Assembly: GCA_013213745.1 (NCBI GenBank)
Contig: JABSQH010000020.1
Span: 30,772-75,587 of the forward strand
Length of the DNA: 44,816 nt
Direction of reading: 5' to 3'
Origin: Ilumatobacteraceae bacterium
Lineage (GTDB): Bacteria > Actinomycetota > Acidimicrobiia > Acidimicrobiales > Ilumatobacteraceae
The notes beneath the pieces are model-generated. The model saw only the letters and a list, made by a program, of their open reading frames with translations, was not told the DNA's origin and did not search any database. The position numbers were made by a program, and so were the translations under genes. Position 1 is the first letter of the stretch. The number at the start of each line of letters is the position of its first letter. Positions 25,455 to 37,296 of this stretch are shown here, in pieces.

Positions 25455-27050
25455 TCAGCTCGGTACGTCGCGACGATCGATACCGGCGAAGCCGACGACC
25501 GCCAACACAGCTGCGACGACCGACAACACCACGAGCGGCACGAACGACGTGGCCTCGGCCGGTGCAAGGGCGATGTGTTCGAACGGGGACAGATTGGACA
25601 CCCAGTCCGGAAGGTCGAGCACCGGGCCGAACACCCCGATCACCATGCCAGCCGCGACCAGCGCCCACGTCGCCACGGCGGCGCGCGGCAGCCAGCCGCT
25701 GAGCGCCAATCCGGCACCGACGACCACCATCAATGCTGGCGTGTAGCCCAACGCGGCCCCGAACAGACCGGCGACCTGGTCGGGGTCGCCGGTGGCGATC
25801 AGCACCCCGACCGCCATCGCCACAGCGGCTGCGAGCGTCACCACGATCGAGCCGACTGCGGCGATGCCGGCATGTGAACCGAGCCACGACCGACGCGTCA
25901 CCGGCAGCGCCAGCAACGGCTCGGCCCGGCCCGAGGTCTCCTCGCCACGGGCGCGCAACACCGCTTGGGCGGTGAAGCCGCTGGCGATCAGGGCGAGGAC
26001 ACGAATCGACTGCGCGAGGTACGAATCGGTCAGCGAGGCGCCACCACCGCCAGCGGCCATGAAGTCCGTCATTGACTCGTTGTCGCTGACGAAGTCCTCG
26101 ATCGAGTCGACGACCACGCCGTACACGAAGCCGAACAGCGCCAGCGCTGCGCCCCAGCCGATCACCACGGCTCGTTGCTGGCGGATCGCCAATGCCAGCG
26201 GTGTCGCCAGTCGTGGCGCGGCCACCGCAGGGCCCCGCCGCGCCGGCAGCAGACCGCCACCGAGGTCTCGACGAACGAGCAGCGCTCTGGCCAATGCGCC
26301 GAGCGCGATCGTCGCAGCGATGGGGAGGATGAACACCCACCACCGCTCCCCCGCCCATGGACGTGCCGCTTGGGCCCAGCCGATCGGCGAGAGCCACGAC
26401 AACACGCCATTGGTCATGTCGCCGATCGCCCGCAACACGAACGACAGCGCCAATACGGCGCCAGCCAGCCCGCTGGCGGCCCTCGACGTCGATGCCAGCT
26501 GCGCCGCCACCAGGGCGACGGCGGTGAACACCCAGCCGACCGTGGTGAACTCGAGACCGAAGGCCCAACACCCCGCAGCGGGGAGCCCGCTGGCGAGGCA
26601 CACCAAGGCCACGCCGAGTCCGACGACGACGTTCATCAACCCGAGCACGCCCGCCGCCGCAGCCATCGACGAACCGCGACCGACCGGCAACGCACGCACG
26701 AGTTCGAGACGACCGGACTCTTCTTCACGCCGGGTGAGTCGGGTCGTCAGCAAGATGCTCGCCAGCGCCGCGATCACGAACCCCGGCGCACCGATCTGGA
26801 AGGCGACCTGCCCGCCCAGCGTGTCGAGCGCCTGCGCCGGACCGTTGAACGCCCGAATCGCCGGGTTGTCCGAACCGGCCGCTGCTTGATCGAGGTCGGC
26901 CTGCGTTGGAAACAGGCGATCGATGCTCGCTGCGGATGCACCGACCATGACCACCAGCCCCGCGGTCCACAGGGCGAGGCGCACACGGTCGATCCGCACC
27001 CGTATCCGAGCGAGCGGGACGGTACCGGCGAGCGCGATCGTGGCGGTCAT
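25455..27050 (-). CDS. ABC transporter permease (ABC-2 / antibiotic-exporter type)
   Basis: Integral membrane protein of 531 residues with about 12 hydrophobic segments in two similar halves. Each half has a cytoplasmic loop that reads like an exporter motif: [20 protein letters not shown] in the first and [20 protein letters not shown] in the second. That repeat is typical of the large permeases of actinobacterial tetronasin-type exporters. The ATG overlaps the ATPase stop by 4 bp. It is the last gene of tetR-ATPase-permease. The exported compound is unknown. Confidence 0.87.
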   Translation of the reverse strand: MTATIALAGTVPLARIRVRIDRVRLALWTAGLVVMVGASAASIDRLFPTQADLDQAAAGSDNPAIRAFNGPAQALDTLGGQVAFQIGAPGFVIAALASILLTTRLTRREEESGRLELVRALPVGRGSSMAAAAGVLGLMNVVVGLGVALVCLASGLPAAGCWAFGLEFTTVGWVFTAVALVAAQLASTSRAASGLAGAVLALSFVLRAIGDMTNGVLSWLSPIGWAQAARPWAGERWWVFILPIAATIALGALARALLVRRDLGGGLLPARRGPAVAAPRLATPLALAIRQQRAVVIGWGAALALFGFVYGVVVDSIEDFVSDNESMTDFMAAGGGGASLTDSYLAQSIRVLALIASGFTAQAVLRARGEETSGRAEPLLALPVTRRSWLGSHAGIAAVGSIVVTLAAAVAMAVGVLIATGDPDQVAGLFGAALGYTPALMVVVGAGLALSGWLPRAAVATWALVAAGMVIGVFGPVLDLPDWVSNLSPFEHIALAPAEATSFVPLVVLSVVAAVLAVVGFAGIDRRDVPS

Positions 27051-27958
27051 GCCGGCGCGTCCGCCGGCGCGTCGGGGTCGTCGCTGTAGTGACGCATGAA
27101 GATCTCTTCGAGCGTCGGGGGCGCCGATTGCAGACTGAGCACACCAGCGGCACTGAGGCGAGTGAGCGCTGCGTCGAGCTGTGCATCGTCCACGTCGAAC
27201 TGGACGCGGTCACCGTCGACGTCGATGGCCGTGACGCCCCCGACATCGGAGAGGTCGACCGGCGTGCGCGTGCGCGCCGCGATGCTGGTTCGGGTGACAT
27301 GCCGAAGTTCGGCGAGCGTGCCGGTCTCCACGGTTCGACCGGCCCGGATGATGCTGACCCTGCGGCACAGCTTCTCGACCTCGGCGAGGATGTGGCTCGA
27401 CAGCAGGACGGTCGTGCCGCCCGCAGCCGCCTCACGCACACACTCCTGGAACACCGACTCCATCAGCGGGTCGAGGCCCGAGGTCGGTTCGTCGAGCACG
27501 AGCAGTTCGACGTCGGAGGCCAACGCCGCGATCAGCCCGACCTTCTGTCGATTGCCCTTCGAATACGTCCCGGCGCGACGGGTGGGGTCGAGCTCGAAAC
27601 GTTCGACGAGTTGATCGCGGCGATGTGCGTCGAAGCGCCCGCGCAGTCGAGCCAGAAGATCGATGGTCTCGCCGCCGGTCAGCTTGGGCCACAGGCTGAC
27701 GTCGCCCGGTACGTAGGCGAGACGACGGTGCAGCTCGACCGCATCGCGCCACGGGTCGCCACCAAGGAGCACCGTGTTCCCCGAGTCGGCTCGAAGCATC
27801 CCGAGCAACACGCGAATCGCAGTGGACTTCCCGGCTCCGTTGGGCCCGAGAAAGCCGACGATCTCGCCTCGCTCGACCTCGAGGTCGAGTCCGTCGAGGG
27901 CCCGGACGTCGCCGAAGGTCTTGACCACCGAGGCCATCTCGATCACTGGTTCACTCAT
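27047..27958 (-). CDS. ABC transporter ATP-binding protein
   Basis: Nucleotide-binding subunit, 303 residues, partner of the following permease. Walker [10 protein letters not shown] (about 38-46), an ABC signature in the form [14 protein letters not shown], Walker [17 protein letters not shown], and the H-loop in [16 protein letters not shown]. The C-terminal 90 residues carry the extra domain common in drug-exporter ATPases. Of two consecutive ATGs, 27958 has the better spacing to AGGAG. It overlaps the TetR gene's end by 8 bp. Confidence 0.9.
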   Translation of the reverse strand: MSEPVIEMASVVKTFGDVRALDGLDLEVERGEIVGFLGPNGAGKSTAIRVLLGMLRADSGNTVLLGGDPWRDAVELHRRLAYVPGDVSLWPKLTGGETIDLLARLRGRFDAHRRDQLVERFELDPTRRAGTYSKGNRQKVGLIAALASDVELLVLDEPTSGLDPLMESVFQECVREAAAGGTTVLLSSHILAEVEKLCRRVSIIRAGRTVETGTLAELRHVTRTSIAARTRTPVDLSDVGGVTAIDVDGDRVQFDVDDAQLDAALTRLSAAGVLSLQSAPPTLEEIFMRHYSDDPDAPADAPA

Positions 27959-28598
27959 CATCAGCTCCTGTCGGTGTTTCGTTCGTCGGGTCGACCAGCA
28001 CGCCATTGGTCAACAGGTCGAGTTCGGTCACCGTCCAACGGGTGGTGACGTCGTCGTCGGTGAGCGCTGCGCCGAGGTAGCGCTCGACGTGCTGCCGCAA
28101 CAAGACGACGCCGAGGTCCATCGCCAGCAGCAGGACCGCTTGCATCTGCGGGTCATCGGCCGGTCGAGCGCGGCCCGATGCCGCAAGCGCCGCCATGCCC
28201 TCTCGGGTGAGGTCGATCATCCCGTCGAACCACTGACGGCCGTTGTCGCCTCCGTCGTGGAGCACCCGACCGATGTAGCACACCGCTGGGCCGGCGCTCT
28301 CCGCCGTCAGCAGATCGACGAAACCAGCCTCTCGATCGGCTGCCGAGAGCGCGTCGACGGCTCGCCCGACCGTCGACATGACGGCCTCGTCGCAGGCAGC
28401 GAGTAGACCGGCCTTCGACCCGAAGTGATGCATCACGAGGGCGGGCGACACCGCCGCAGCATCGGCGACGCGGCGCACCGTGGCGGCTCGACTGCCGTCC
28501 GTGCCGACGAGGTCGATCGCTGCGCCGATGATGCGCTGGCGCGCATCGACGGCACCGTCGGCTGCCGGGCCAGGCGCCGCACTCGGGGCTGAACACAT
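27951..28598 (-). CDS. TetR-family transcriptional regulator
   Basis: Repressor-type regulator of 215 residues. Helix-turn-helix: [54 protein letters not shown]. The C-terminal ligand domain is divergent. First gene of an operon with an ABC exporter pair, so it likely senses a compound and de-represses export. Two TGAAC/GTTCA palindromes overlap its promoter, which suggests autoregulation. ATG at 28598 lies about 7 bases after the -10 box with no Shine-Dalgarno, so the mRNA may be leaderless. The upstream open frame to 28634 would lie in the promoter. Confidence 0.87.
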   Translation of the reverse strand: MCSAPSAAPGPAADGAVDARQRIIGAAIDLVGTDGSRAATVRRVADAAAVSPALVMHHFGSKAGLLAACDEAVMSTVGRAVDALSAADREAGFVDLLTAESAGPAVCYIGRVLHDGGDNGRQWFDGMIDLTREGMAALAASGRARPADDPQMQAVLLLAMDLGVVLLRQHVERYLGAALTDDDVTTRWTVTELDLLTNGVLVDPTNETPTGADDE

Positions 28599-28628
28599 GT
28601 TCAGGATGATCGCTGAACGATTGTTCAG
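28590..28628. promoter_or_regulatory. pair of TetR operator palindromes
   Basis: TGAACACATGTTCA (28590-28603, arms TGAAC/GTTCA) and CTGAACGATTGTTCAG (28613-28628, arms CTGAAC/GTTCAG). Their centres are 24 bp apart. One fills the promoter spacer and the other spans the start codon of the TetR gene. Confidence 0.7.
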
Positions 28629-28634
28629 TGTCAA
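28606..28634 (-). promoter_or_regulatory. promoter of the tetR-ABC exporter operon
   Basis: Consensus -35 TTGACA (28634-28629), exact 17-bp spacer, -10 GATCAT (28611-28606). The expected first transcribed base falls at or next to the ATG at 28598. The spacer is occupied by an operator palindrome. Confidence 0.65.
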
Positions 28635-28711
28635 GTCGATTCGTGCGATCGATCACAAATGGACCTGTGGCCCGCGCGTCGCGGGGCCCTCGTGTGGGCG
28701 GCTCGGGATTC

Positions 28712-28969
28712 GTGGACGCACTCGTGCTTGCCCGATGGCAGTTCGGGATCACCACCGTGTACCACTTCTCCATGGTCCCGCTGACGCGGGGCCTGTCGAT
28801 GATGGTCGCCTGCTACCACACCCGCTGGCACCGTCACGGCGACGAGGCCGACCTCCGTCTCACGAAGTTCTTCGGCAAGTTGTTCCTGATCAACTTCGCG
28901 ATGGGTGTCGTGACCGGAATCGTTCAGGAGTTCCAGTTCGGCATCGCCGAGAGCGACTACTCCCCTTTT
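28712..28969 (+). pseudogene. cydA: N-terminal relic of cytochrome bd oxidase subunit I
   Basis: Starting from GTG at 28712, 86 codons read as the CydA N-terminus: DALVLARWQFGITTVYHF (the first helix, with the heme-ligand His), VPLTRGLSMMVACYHTRW, then LRLTKFFGKLFLINFAMGVV, TGIVQEFQFG and SDYSPF. Full CydA has about 450-500 residues. Similarity stops abruptly at 28969, and the next bases encode, on the other strand, the middle of an aminoglycoside kinase. Some residues have already drifted from consensus (SMVPLTRGLSMM). Confidence 0.75.
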
Positions 28970-29329
28970 CGCAATCGGAACGCCGAGGTCGTGCATCGAC
29001 GGACCGAGACGTTCGATCAGCAGCGCACCGACGGCGAGGTCGGCCGAGTACAGCGCAGCACAACCCCGCCCTGCGTCGAGCTGCAGCGCCTGGATCTCGG
29101 CAAGCGCGGCCGGGCCACGACCAGGGACCAAGAGCTTGAGCACCGCAGGTGAGTCATCACGGCGCCGGACGGCAACGACCAGTGCCTCGGTGCCACCGTC
29201 GAGGACCTCACCGACGGTGAGGCTCCACTCACCCGCGATTCGGCCCACGAGGTCGGGCAGTTCGTCGATCCAGTCGTCGACACCGTGCGCTCGCGCTTTG
29301 GCGGCGACGACGTCGGGCACCTGCAGCAC
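28970..29329 (-). pseudogene. N-terminal relic of an aminoglycoside/hydroxyurea kinase-type gene
   Basis: About 120 codons of an APH(6)/hydroxyurea-phosphotransferase-like protein: a start at GTG 29329, GEWSLTVGEVLDGGTEALVV, a nucleotide-binding lysine in AVLKLLVPG, AALAEIQALQLDAGRGCAAL, then LIERLGPSMHDLGVPIA. The catalytic HGD..NL loop and the C-terminal half are gone. Beyond 28970 the frame runs on only through antisense cydA sequence. It must be non-functional as a kinase. Confidence 0.7.
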
Positions 29330-29356
29330 GGACCGACGGTACGTCGGAGTGGGTGC

Positions 29357-32656
<3,300 letters not shown>

Positions 32657-32729
32657 CGTCCTGCTCCGCCGCCCGCAGACAATCACGATGTCCTGCACCG
32701 ACAGATGAGCCGGGACTAACGTCGAGACG

Positions 32730-33116
32730 ATGTCGTCACTCGCCGTCGTCATGCGCCGGGCAGTCCTGATCGTGATGTTGGCTGCCGCCGGGGGCGCAGC
32801 GTGGGCGTGGTGGCGTGATCGCGCCGAGTCCGCCGTCGCTACCGATCCGCCGGCGTGGCCGCCGCTCGAGCCGACGCCCAGTGGCGACGCGGCGAGCGCT
32901 CACGACGCCGCCGCGCCGGCAGATACGCCCACGGCATCGTGGGTCGCCGCCGACGACGAGGGGGCCTGTCCGTTGACGCACCCGGTCAAGGCAAAAGAGT
33001 CGTCCGGCATTTACCACGTCGAGGACGGCCGGATGTACGCGCGCACGAAAGCCGACCGCTGCTACGCCACTACGGACGCCGCCGAGCACGACGGCTACCG
33101 TCGCTCGAAGACGTGA
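32730..33116 (+). CDS. small membrane-anchored protein with a sunset-like C-terminal domain
   Basis: 128 residues: one N-terminal hydrophobic helix (VLIVMLAAAGGAAWAWW, about 12-28), a Pro/Ala-rich linker, then GACPLTHPVKAKESSGIYHV, EDGRMYARTKADRCYATTDA and a short basic end. The CP.THPVKA..SSGIYH...Y.RT.ADRCY pattern recurs in small actinobacterial proteins sometimes called sunset-domain proteins; their function is not known to me. Two cysteines flank the domain. It follows leuA by about 70 bp and precedes a ferredoxin gene. Confidence 0.65.
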   Translation: MSSLAVVMRRAVLIVMLAAAGGAAWAWWRDRAESAVATDPPAWPPLEPTPSGDAASAHDAAAPADTPTASWVAADDEGACPLTHPVKAKESSGIYHVEDGRMYARTKADRCYATTDAAEHDGYRRSKT

Positions 33117-33150
33117 TGCGCGCCCGGCGCGCCGACAAAGGAGCCAACCG

Positions 33151-33342
33151 ATGAGAGTTGTCGTCGATTTCGATATGTGCGCCTCGACCGGGTCGTGCAT
33201 GCAGATCGCCCCCGAGGTGTTCGAGGTACGCAGTGACGGATACCTCTACATCCTTCAGGAAGAGCCCGAAGGCGATCTGGAGGCGAAGGCGAAGGAGGCC
33301 GCTGACCTGTGCCCGACCGGCGCCATCTCGATCGAAGACTGA
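33151..33342 (+). CDS. 3Fe-4S-type ferredoxin
   Basis: Small electron carrier, 63 residues. Cysteines at about 10, 16 and 54 (MCASTGSC and DLCPTGAI) give three ligands, the pattern of actinobacterial [3Fe-4S] ferredoxins that serve cytochromes P450. AAAGGAG precedes the ATG. It stands 10 bp before pyrF and not next to the P450 at 24-25 kb, so that pairing is only a possibility. Confidence 0.9.
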   Translation: MRVVVDFDMCASTGSCMQIAPEVFEVRSDGYLYILQEEPEGDLEAKAKEAADLCPTGAISIED

Positions 33343-33352
33343 CGCACCGACG

Positions 33353-34165
33353 ATGACGTTCGCCGCACGGCTGGATCGATCCTGGTCAGCAGCCGGGTCG
33401 ATGTTGTGCGTCGGGCTCGACCCCGATCCGGCACGGATGCCGCTGCCGCTGGATGGGGTCCACGATGCCACCGAACAGTTCTGTCGGGCCATCGTCGATG
33501 CGGTCGCCGACATCGCCTGTGCGATCAAGCCGCAGGTCGCGTTCTTCTCCAGCCAGGGCGAAGAACGCGCCCTGGAGCGAATCTGTGCATACGTTTGCGA
33601 GACGTACCCGGACGTGACGTTGATTCTCGATGCCAAGCGGGGTGACATCGGCTCGACTGCCGAGCACTATGCGCGTGAGGCGTTCGGTCGCTACGGGGCA
33701 CACGCAGTGACGGTCAGCCCCTATCTCGGGACCGACTCGGTGGCTCCATACTTCGAGCACGGCGGTGCCGTGTTCGTGCTCTGCCGAACGAGCAACCCCG
33801 GTGGCGACGAACTGCAATCGCTCGTCGCCGACGGCCGGCCGGTATACCAGCATGTGGCCCAGCGCGTCGCCGACGAGTGGTCGCAGCTCGGCGATTGTGG
33901 TCTGGTTGTCGGCGCGACGTATCCAGAAGAACTCCGGATCGTCCGTTCAATTGCGCCCGACACTCCGCTGCTCGTTCCGGGAATCGGCGCCCAGGGTGGC
34001 GATCCGCAGGTCGCCGTCACCGCCGGCGCCGACGCCGCTGGCCGTGGGCTCGTCGTCAACTCGTCTCGGGCGGTGCTCTACGCATCGTCGGGTCGCGACT
34101 TCGCCGACGCCGCACGTGCTGCCGCTCACGCCGCAGCGGCGCAGCTCCCCGTGTCGACGACCTAG
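33353..34165 (+). CDS. pyrF: orotidine 5'-phosphate decarboxylase (type 2)
   Basis: Last step of UMP synthesis, 270 residues. MLCVGLDPDPARMP near the start, AIKPQVAFFSSQGE, LILDAKRGDIGSTAEHYARE with the catalytic D-K-D set, TVSPYLGTDSVAPYF, LLVPGIGAQGGDP and GRGLVVNSSRAVLYAS are the type-2 (longer) PyrF blocks. Follows the ferredoxin gene directly, so probably co-transcribed. ATG at 33353 fits the normal start. Confidence 0.93.
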   Translation: MTFAARLDRSWSAAGSMLCVGLDPDPARMPLPLDGVHDATEQFCRAIVDAVADIACAIKPQVAFFSSQGEERALERICAYVCETYPDVTLILDAKRGDIGSTAEHYAREAFGRYGAHAVTVSPYLGTDSVAPYFEHGGAVFVLCRTSNPGGDELQSLVADGRPVYQHVAQRVADEWSQLGDCGLVVGATYPEELRIVRSIAPDTPLLVPGIGAQGGDPQVAVTAGADAAGRGLVVNSSRAVLYASSGRDFADAARAAAHAAAAQLPVSTT

Positions 34166-34175
34166 AACACGGCGG

Positions 34176-34513
34176 TCAGTCGACCGCCACGCTGTTCTCG
34201 ACCTCGTCGGAGCCGATGTTGACCACGAGAATGCGCACCGGTTCCGACCCCGTGTTGGTCCCCTCGTGGACGACGTCGAGCACTTCGAGGAGCGCATCGC
34301 CCTCGCTGTAGACAAGCGTGCCCGCATCGCCGTAGTCGACGGTCACCTCACCCTCCGAGATGTCCGCCGCCATCGGCGCCTCGTGGATGTGGTTCACGGT
34401 CGAAGCGCCAGTGTGACGATGCTCGTGGTCACGGCCGGGGCACCGCCCGGGTAGGCGATCGGGTGCCCGATGACCGTCTCGGCCTCTGCATCGAGCAACA
34501 GCTCCACCGACAC
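34176..34513 (-). pseudogene. frameshifted cupin-domain gene
   Basis: Two reading frames make up one cupin. Upstream: VELLLDAEAETVIGHPIAYP, then APAVTTSIVTLA, then a TGA at 34394-34396. Downstream, in another frame: VNHIHEAPMAADISEGEVTV, DYGDAGTLVYSEGDALL, VVHEGTNTGSEPVRILVVNI. The order and spacing match the HxH...G-x-V...H of the cupin fold, interrupted exactly where a residue pair such as PG would be. Loss of a few bases near 34400 explains it. Unless the sequence has an error here, the protein is not made whole. Confidence 0.65.
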
Positions 34514-34810
34514 ATCCTCGACTGCCTCGGACGCTGCCGACGCCACTCGATCACGTGGTGGTCGGCATTTTCTGCCGCCGTCCGCGCATCCCACAGCGCT
34601 GCCGTACCACCGGAATAGAAGTCGTCGCCCGGCGCTGTATGTGCACGAAGTGGTTGTCGACGGCCAGGCGCCGCATGCGGTTCCGATCCGTCGGGTCAGA
34701 CGCCGCCGCCACCATTCCCGAAGCCGCCGCCAGCCCCGACGTCGCGCGCGTGCGTGCCCAGCATGCGCGCTTCTTCGCGAGTGTCACGTTGCAGCTCGGG
34801 ACCGCGTGGG
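34514..34810. other. degraded intergenic stretch without an intact gene
   Basis: No credible full gene lies here. Minus-strand frames give short protein-like patches, for example DFYSGGTAALWDARTAAENA in one and RRLAVDNHFVHIQRRA in another, with no start, length or family match I can defend. It lies between two broken genes and is best read as further gene debris. Confidence 0.4.
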
Positions 34811-35489
34811 TCACCCTTCAGCCAGCGCCAGAACGAACGCCTCTTGCTCGGCTTGCGTGTCACGCACCAACGGTAACAGGCACGGGGGACAGGTGATCTC
34901 AGTGCCGTCGGGGCAGTGGGTGTGCCACTGGCCGTTGGTATCGCGGTGGACGCGGAAGTCGTGTTCTTTCTGCAGGTTGTGGGCCCGGCACAACGGGCCC
35001 CCATTGCGCGGCACCGTCGCCCCATGCGCCCCCCAACTGAGACTGTGGTCGGCATCACACCAGCTCACGGGTCGATCACAACCAGCCCACACACACTCGG
35101 TCGCCAGCAACATCACCGCTTCGCGAGCAGCACCGGTGAACAACCGCGACCGGCGACCCAGGTCGGTGACGACACCTTGGGTGTCGTAGACGACGCGACG
35201 GATGCACCCCCTCACCATTCAAGGCGGCTTCGAACGATGTGTCGTCGATCAACACATTCACCGTCGGGTTCGCCCGCCGCGCCGCCGGATCGGCCGTCGC
35301 CGCCGCACTCGCCATGACCACCAACGCATCAGCATGTCGTTGCTCGTTGGTACGTCTTTGCGGGTCGTCACGATCCAGGAGTTGATCGCTACGCCACTCC
35401 GCCTCAGCAAAGTACGCCAGCACCTCAGCGAGTTCCGCCCCGGCCACATCGCACCCGTCAACCGTGGTCTCAGTCACGCACCCCATCAT
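34811..35489 (-). pseudogene. truncated, frameshifted DUF222/HNH endonuclease gene
   Basis: The upstream part reads GAELAEVLAYFAEAEWRSDQ, RRTNEQRHADALVVMASAAA and NPTVNVLIDDTSFEAALNGE (DUF222 middle). From about 35205 the match jumps to another frame: RRVVYDTQGVVTDLGRRSRL, FTGAAREAVMLLATECVWAG, then the HNH nuclease CDADHSLSWGAHGATVPRNG, GPLCRAHNLQKEHDFRV. About 30 residues normally between these parts are missing and roughly 200 N-terminal residues are absent. Such DUF222/HNH genes are abundant, mobile-looking repeats in actinobacteria; this one is dead. Confidence 0.75.
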
Positions 35490-35557
35490 GAACGCGGGGT
35501 GTCACATCACCACCGGAGGACAGCACTCTCGAACGAGCGCAATCGGCGCAATCGCGC

Positions 35558-35854
35558 TCAGGGCGCGCGCTCCTCGCTACAGCACGCCGCTTCGGCGTCG
35601 CCGCCACGTCGGCGCGCCTCCTCCTCTGCCCGGTCGTACCCCGAGGCCATCGCGCCCGCGATGGAGACGATCGCGGCAACATGGCCGCGCACCTCATCGG
35701 CATCTGTCCACGGATCGTTGCGTCGGTGGTTCCGAGGTGGAATCAACCGGATCATGATCGAGGCGACGCCGTTGCGCACCTCGATAGTTGGCCAGCCGTT
35801 CGGATACGCCTGCTCGATCCATCTGCGCATGTCGTCGGTGAGGGCAGCTTGCAC
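35558..35854 (-). CDS. hypothetical protein
   Basis: A 98-residue frame from a GTG at 35854: MQAALTDDMRRWIEQAYPNG, WPTIEVRNGVASIMIRLIPP, then a helical AEEEARRRGGDAEAA end. No family recognised. The frame is open a little further upstream (DECFLTQGFSAAVVQAAL), so it may be the end of a longer decayed gene. It lies between the HNH pseudogene and the LLM oxidoreductase, in a decay-rich stretch, so it may not be functional. Confidence 0.35.
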   Translation of the reverse strand: MQAALTDDMRRWIEQAYPNGWPTIEVRNGVASIMIRLIPPRNHRRNDPWTDADEVRGHVAAIVSIAGAMASGYDRAEEEARRRGGDAEAACCSEERAP

Positions 35855-35938
35855 AACCGCCGCCGAAAATCCTTGTGTGAGGAAGCACTCGTCGCCCTGC
35901 GACCCCGCGGCGAGAGGCGACCCCAGTGGGGGAACGAG

Positions 35939-36949
35939 CTAGTCGGCGCGCAGCTCGGCGAGCATCGCTGGCACCAACTCGCCTGCCGCTTCGTACGGCG
36001 CGTAGAAGCTGAGCCGATCGACGACGCTCGAGAACCGCCGCTTCAGCTCGCCGGCAACGTTGTCGGGCTCGGCGACAACGGCGAACGCGTCCAGCACGTC
36101 GTCGTCGATCAGCGCAGCCATGTCGTTCCAACGACCCTCCTTGGAGAGCACGTTGAGCTCGGTTTGGAGGTCTCCCCACCCGTGGTGTTCGAGGACGCCG
36201 CGGTACGCCGGCGTCGAGCCGTAGAAGCTGACCTGTTGGCGTACTCCGCTGGCGGCCTGCGCCACCTCGGCGTCGTCGCGCCCGGTGACCACGAACGCCG
36301 GCAGACAGATCTCGAAGTCGTCACGCGAGCGTCCGGACAGAGCCATGCCCTCCTCGAGAGCCGGCAGCGTGACCTCCTTGAGATACGCCTCGGTAGTGAA
36401 CCCGTGGGCGAAGAACCCATCGCAGGTCTCCCCTGCGACCTTGGTCATCAACGGTCCGACGCCGGCGATGAAGATCCTCGCATCGCCATGCGGATTCGGG
36501 CCAGGGTTGAAGAACGGGGTCATCAGCGTGTGCTGATAGAAGTCGCCCCGGAACTCGAGCTTGGTGCCGTTGTTCCAGCAGTCCCAGATCGCCCGAACGG
36601 CGAGGATCATCTCACGCATGCGCGCCGCCGGACTGGACCACTCCATCGAGAACCGTTTGGTGATGTGCGGCTTGATCTGCGAGCCGAGCCCGAGGATGAA
36701 CCGACCCTCGCTGTAGGCGTTGAGGTCGTAGCCGATGTTGGCCAGCAGCATCGGGTTGCGAGCGAAGGCGACGGCGATCGATGTTCCGAGCGTGATGCGC
36801 TCGGTGTGCTCGGCTGCGAGCACGTGGGGCAGGAACGGATCGTGTGACGTCTCCGCCGTCCACACGCCGTCGTAGCCCGCCGCCTCGGCCGCCTTGGCCG
36901 CGTCGGGCACTTTGCTCATGTCACTCGGAACGCTGGTATCGACTCGCAT
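35939..36949 (-). CDS. LLM-class (F420-dependent-type) oxidoreductase
   Basis: Luciferase-like TIM-barrel enzyme of 336 residues, probably F420-dependent as in related actinobacterial families. MRVDTSVPSDMSKVPDAAKA, AGYDGVWTAETSHDPFLPHV, AEHTERITLGTSIAVAFARN, NAYSEGRFILGLGSQIKPHI, then IFIAGVGPLMTKVAGETCDG and a C-terminal helical part are typical. A strong AGGAGGGG ribosome-binding site precedes the ATG. A perfect 16-bp palindrome lies about 50 bp upstream. The substrate is unknown. Confidence 0.9.
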   Translation of the reverse strand: MRVDTSVPSDMSKVPDAAKAAEAAGYDGVWTAETSHDPFLPHVLAAEHTERITLGTSIAVAFARNPMLLANIGYDLNAYSEGRFILGLGSQIKPHITKRFSMEWSSPAARMREMILAVRAIWDCWNNGTKLEFRGDFYQHTLMTPFFNPGPNPHGDARIFIAGVGPLMTKVAGETCDGFFAHGFTTEAYLKEVTLPALEEGMALSGRSRDDFEICLPAFVVTGRDDAEVAQAASGVRQQVSFYGSTPAYRGVLEHHGWGDLQTELNVLSKEGRWNDMAALIDDDVLDAFAVVAEPDNVAGELKRRFSSVVDRLSFYAPYEAAGELVPAMLAELRAD

Positions 36950-37001
36950 CGCCCCTCCTCTCGGAACGCCCGGACACTACCGGTCGCTGTTCCGGCGCAT
37001 T

Positions 37002-37017
37002 GTGTCGGCGCCGACAC
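37002..37017. promoter_or_regulatory. 16-bp perfect palindrome upstream of the LLM oxidoreductase
   Basis: GTGTCGGCGCCGACAC is fully self-complementary. It lies 53 bp before the LLM oxidoreductase start, in a gap with no gene, so it may be an operator; no regulator is adjacent. Confidence 0.35.
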
Positions 37018-37069
37018 GGGCCTCACCGTCGTGTCGCCGCTCGTCTCCCCGGAGAATCTCGACGTAGCG

Positions 37070-37276
37070 CGAACCGCCGGCGCCGTCGCCGGCCATCACG
37101 GTGCCGACCACCGAATCCCGCTATCTGGCGACGAAGAACATGCCGTCGTCGACCGCCGGCGTGCGGTTGATGTCTCGGTCGGGATCGTTCCCGGGACGAA
37201 CGAACTCTGCGCTGCGCCACAACGCAATGACGGCCGCGCGATCCGCCTCATCGAACGGGACGATCCGCACCGGCAC
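37070..37276 (-). pseudogene. GNAT acetyltransferase relic with an in-frame stop
   Basis: From GTG 37276 the minus strand reads PVRIVPFDEADRAAVIALWR, SAEFVRPGNDPDRDINRTPA, VDDGMFFVAR, then TAG (37121-37123), then RDSVVGTVMAGDGA. This is the N-terminal half of a YpeA-type GNAT acetyltransferase (RPF..AD..AVIALW..C.L..PWNDP..DI). After GDGA the match ends; the acetyl-CoA-binding Q/RxxGxG/A region is gone. So the gene carries both a nonsense codon and a 3' truncation. Confidence 0.6.
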
Positions 37277-37296
37277 GACGGGCCCACCCTGACGTG

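Noticed and set aside
28628-29152. 174-codon intact protein from 28628
   Set aside because: Its N-terminal 28 codons are unlike CydA and its C-terminal 60 codons are antisense to the kinase relic; only the CydA-like middle is real.
34696-35058. minus-strand frame ending in a Gly-rich tail after RRSFWRWLKGDPRGPELQ
   Set aside because: It lies in another frame of the HNH pseudogene; the tail looks like coding debris or low complexity, and I could not support it as a gene.
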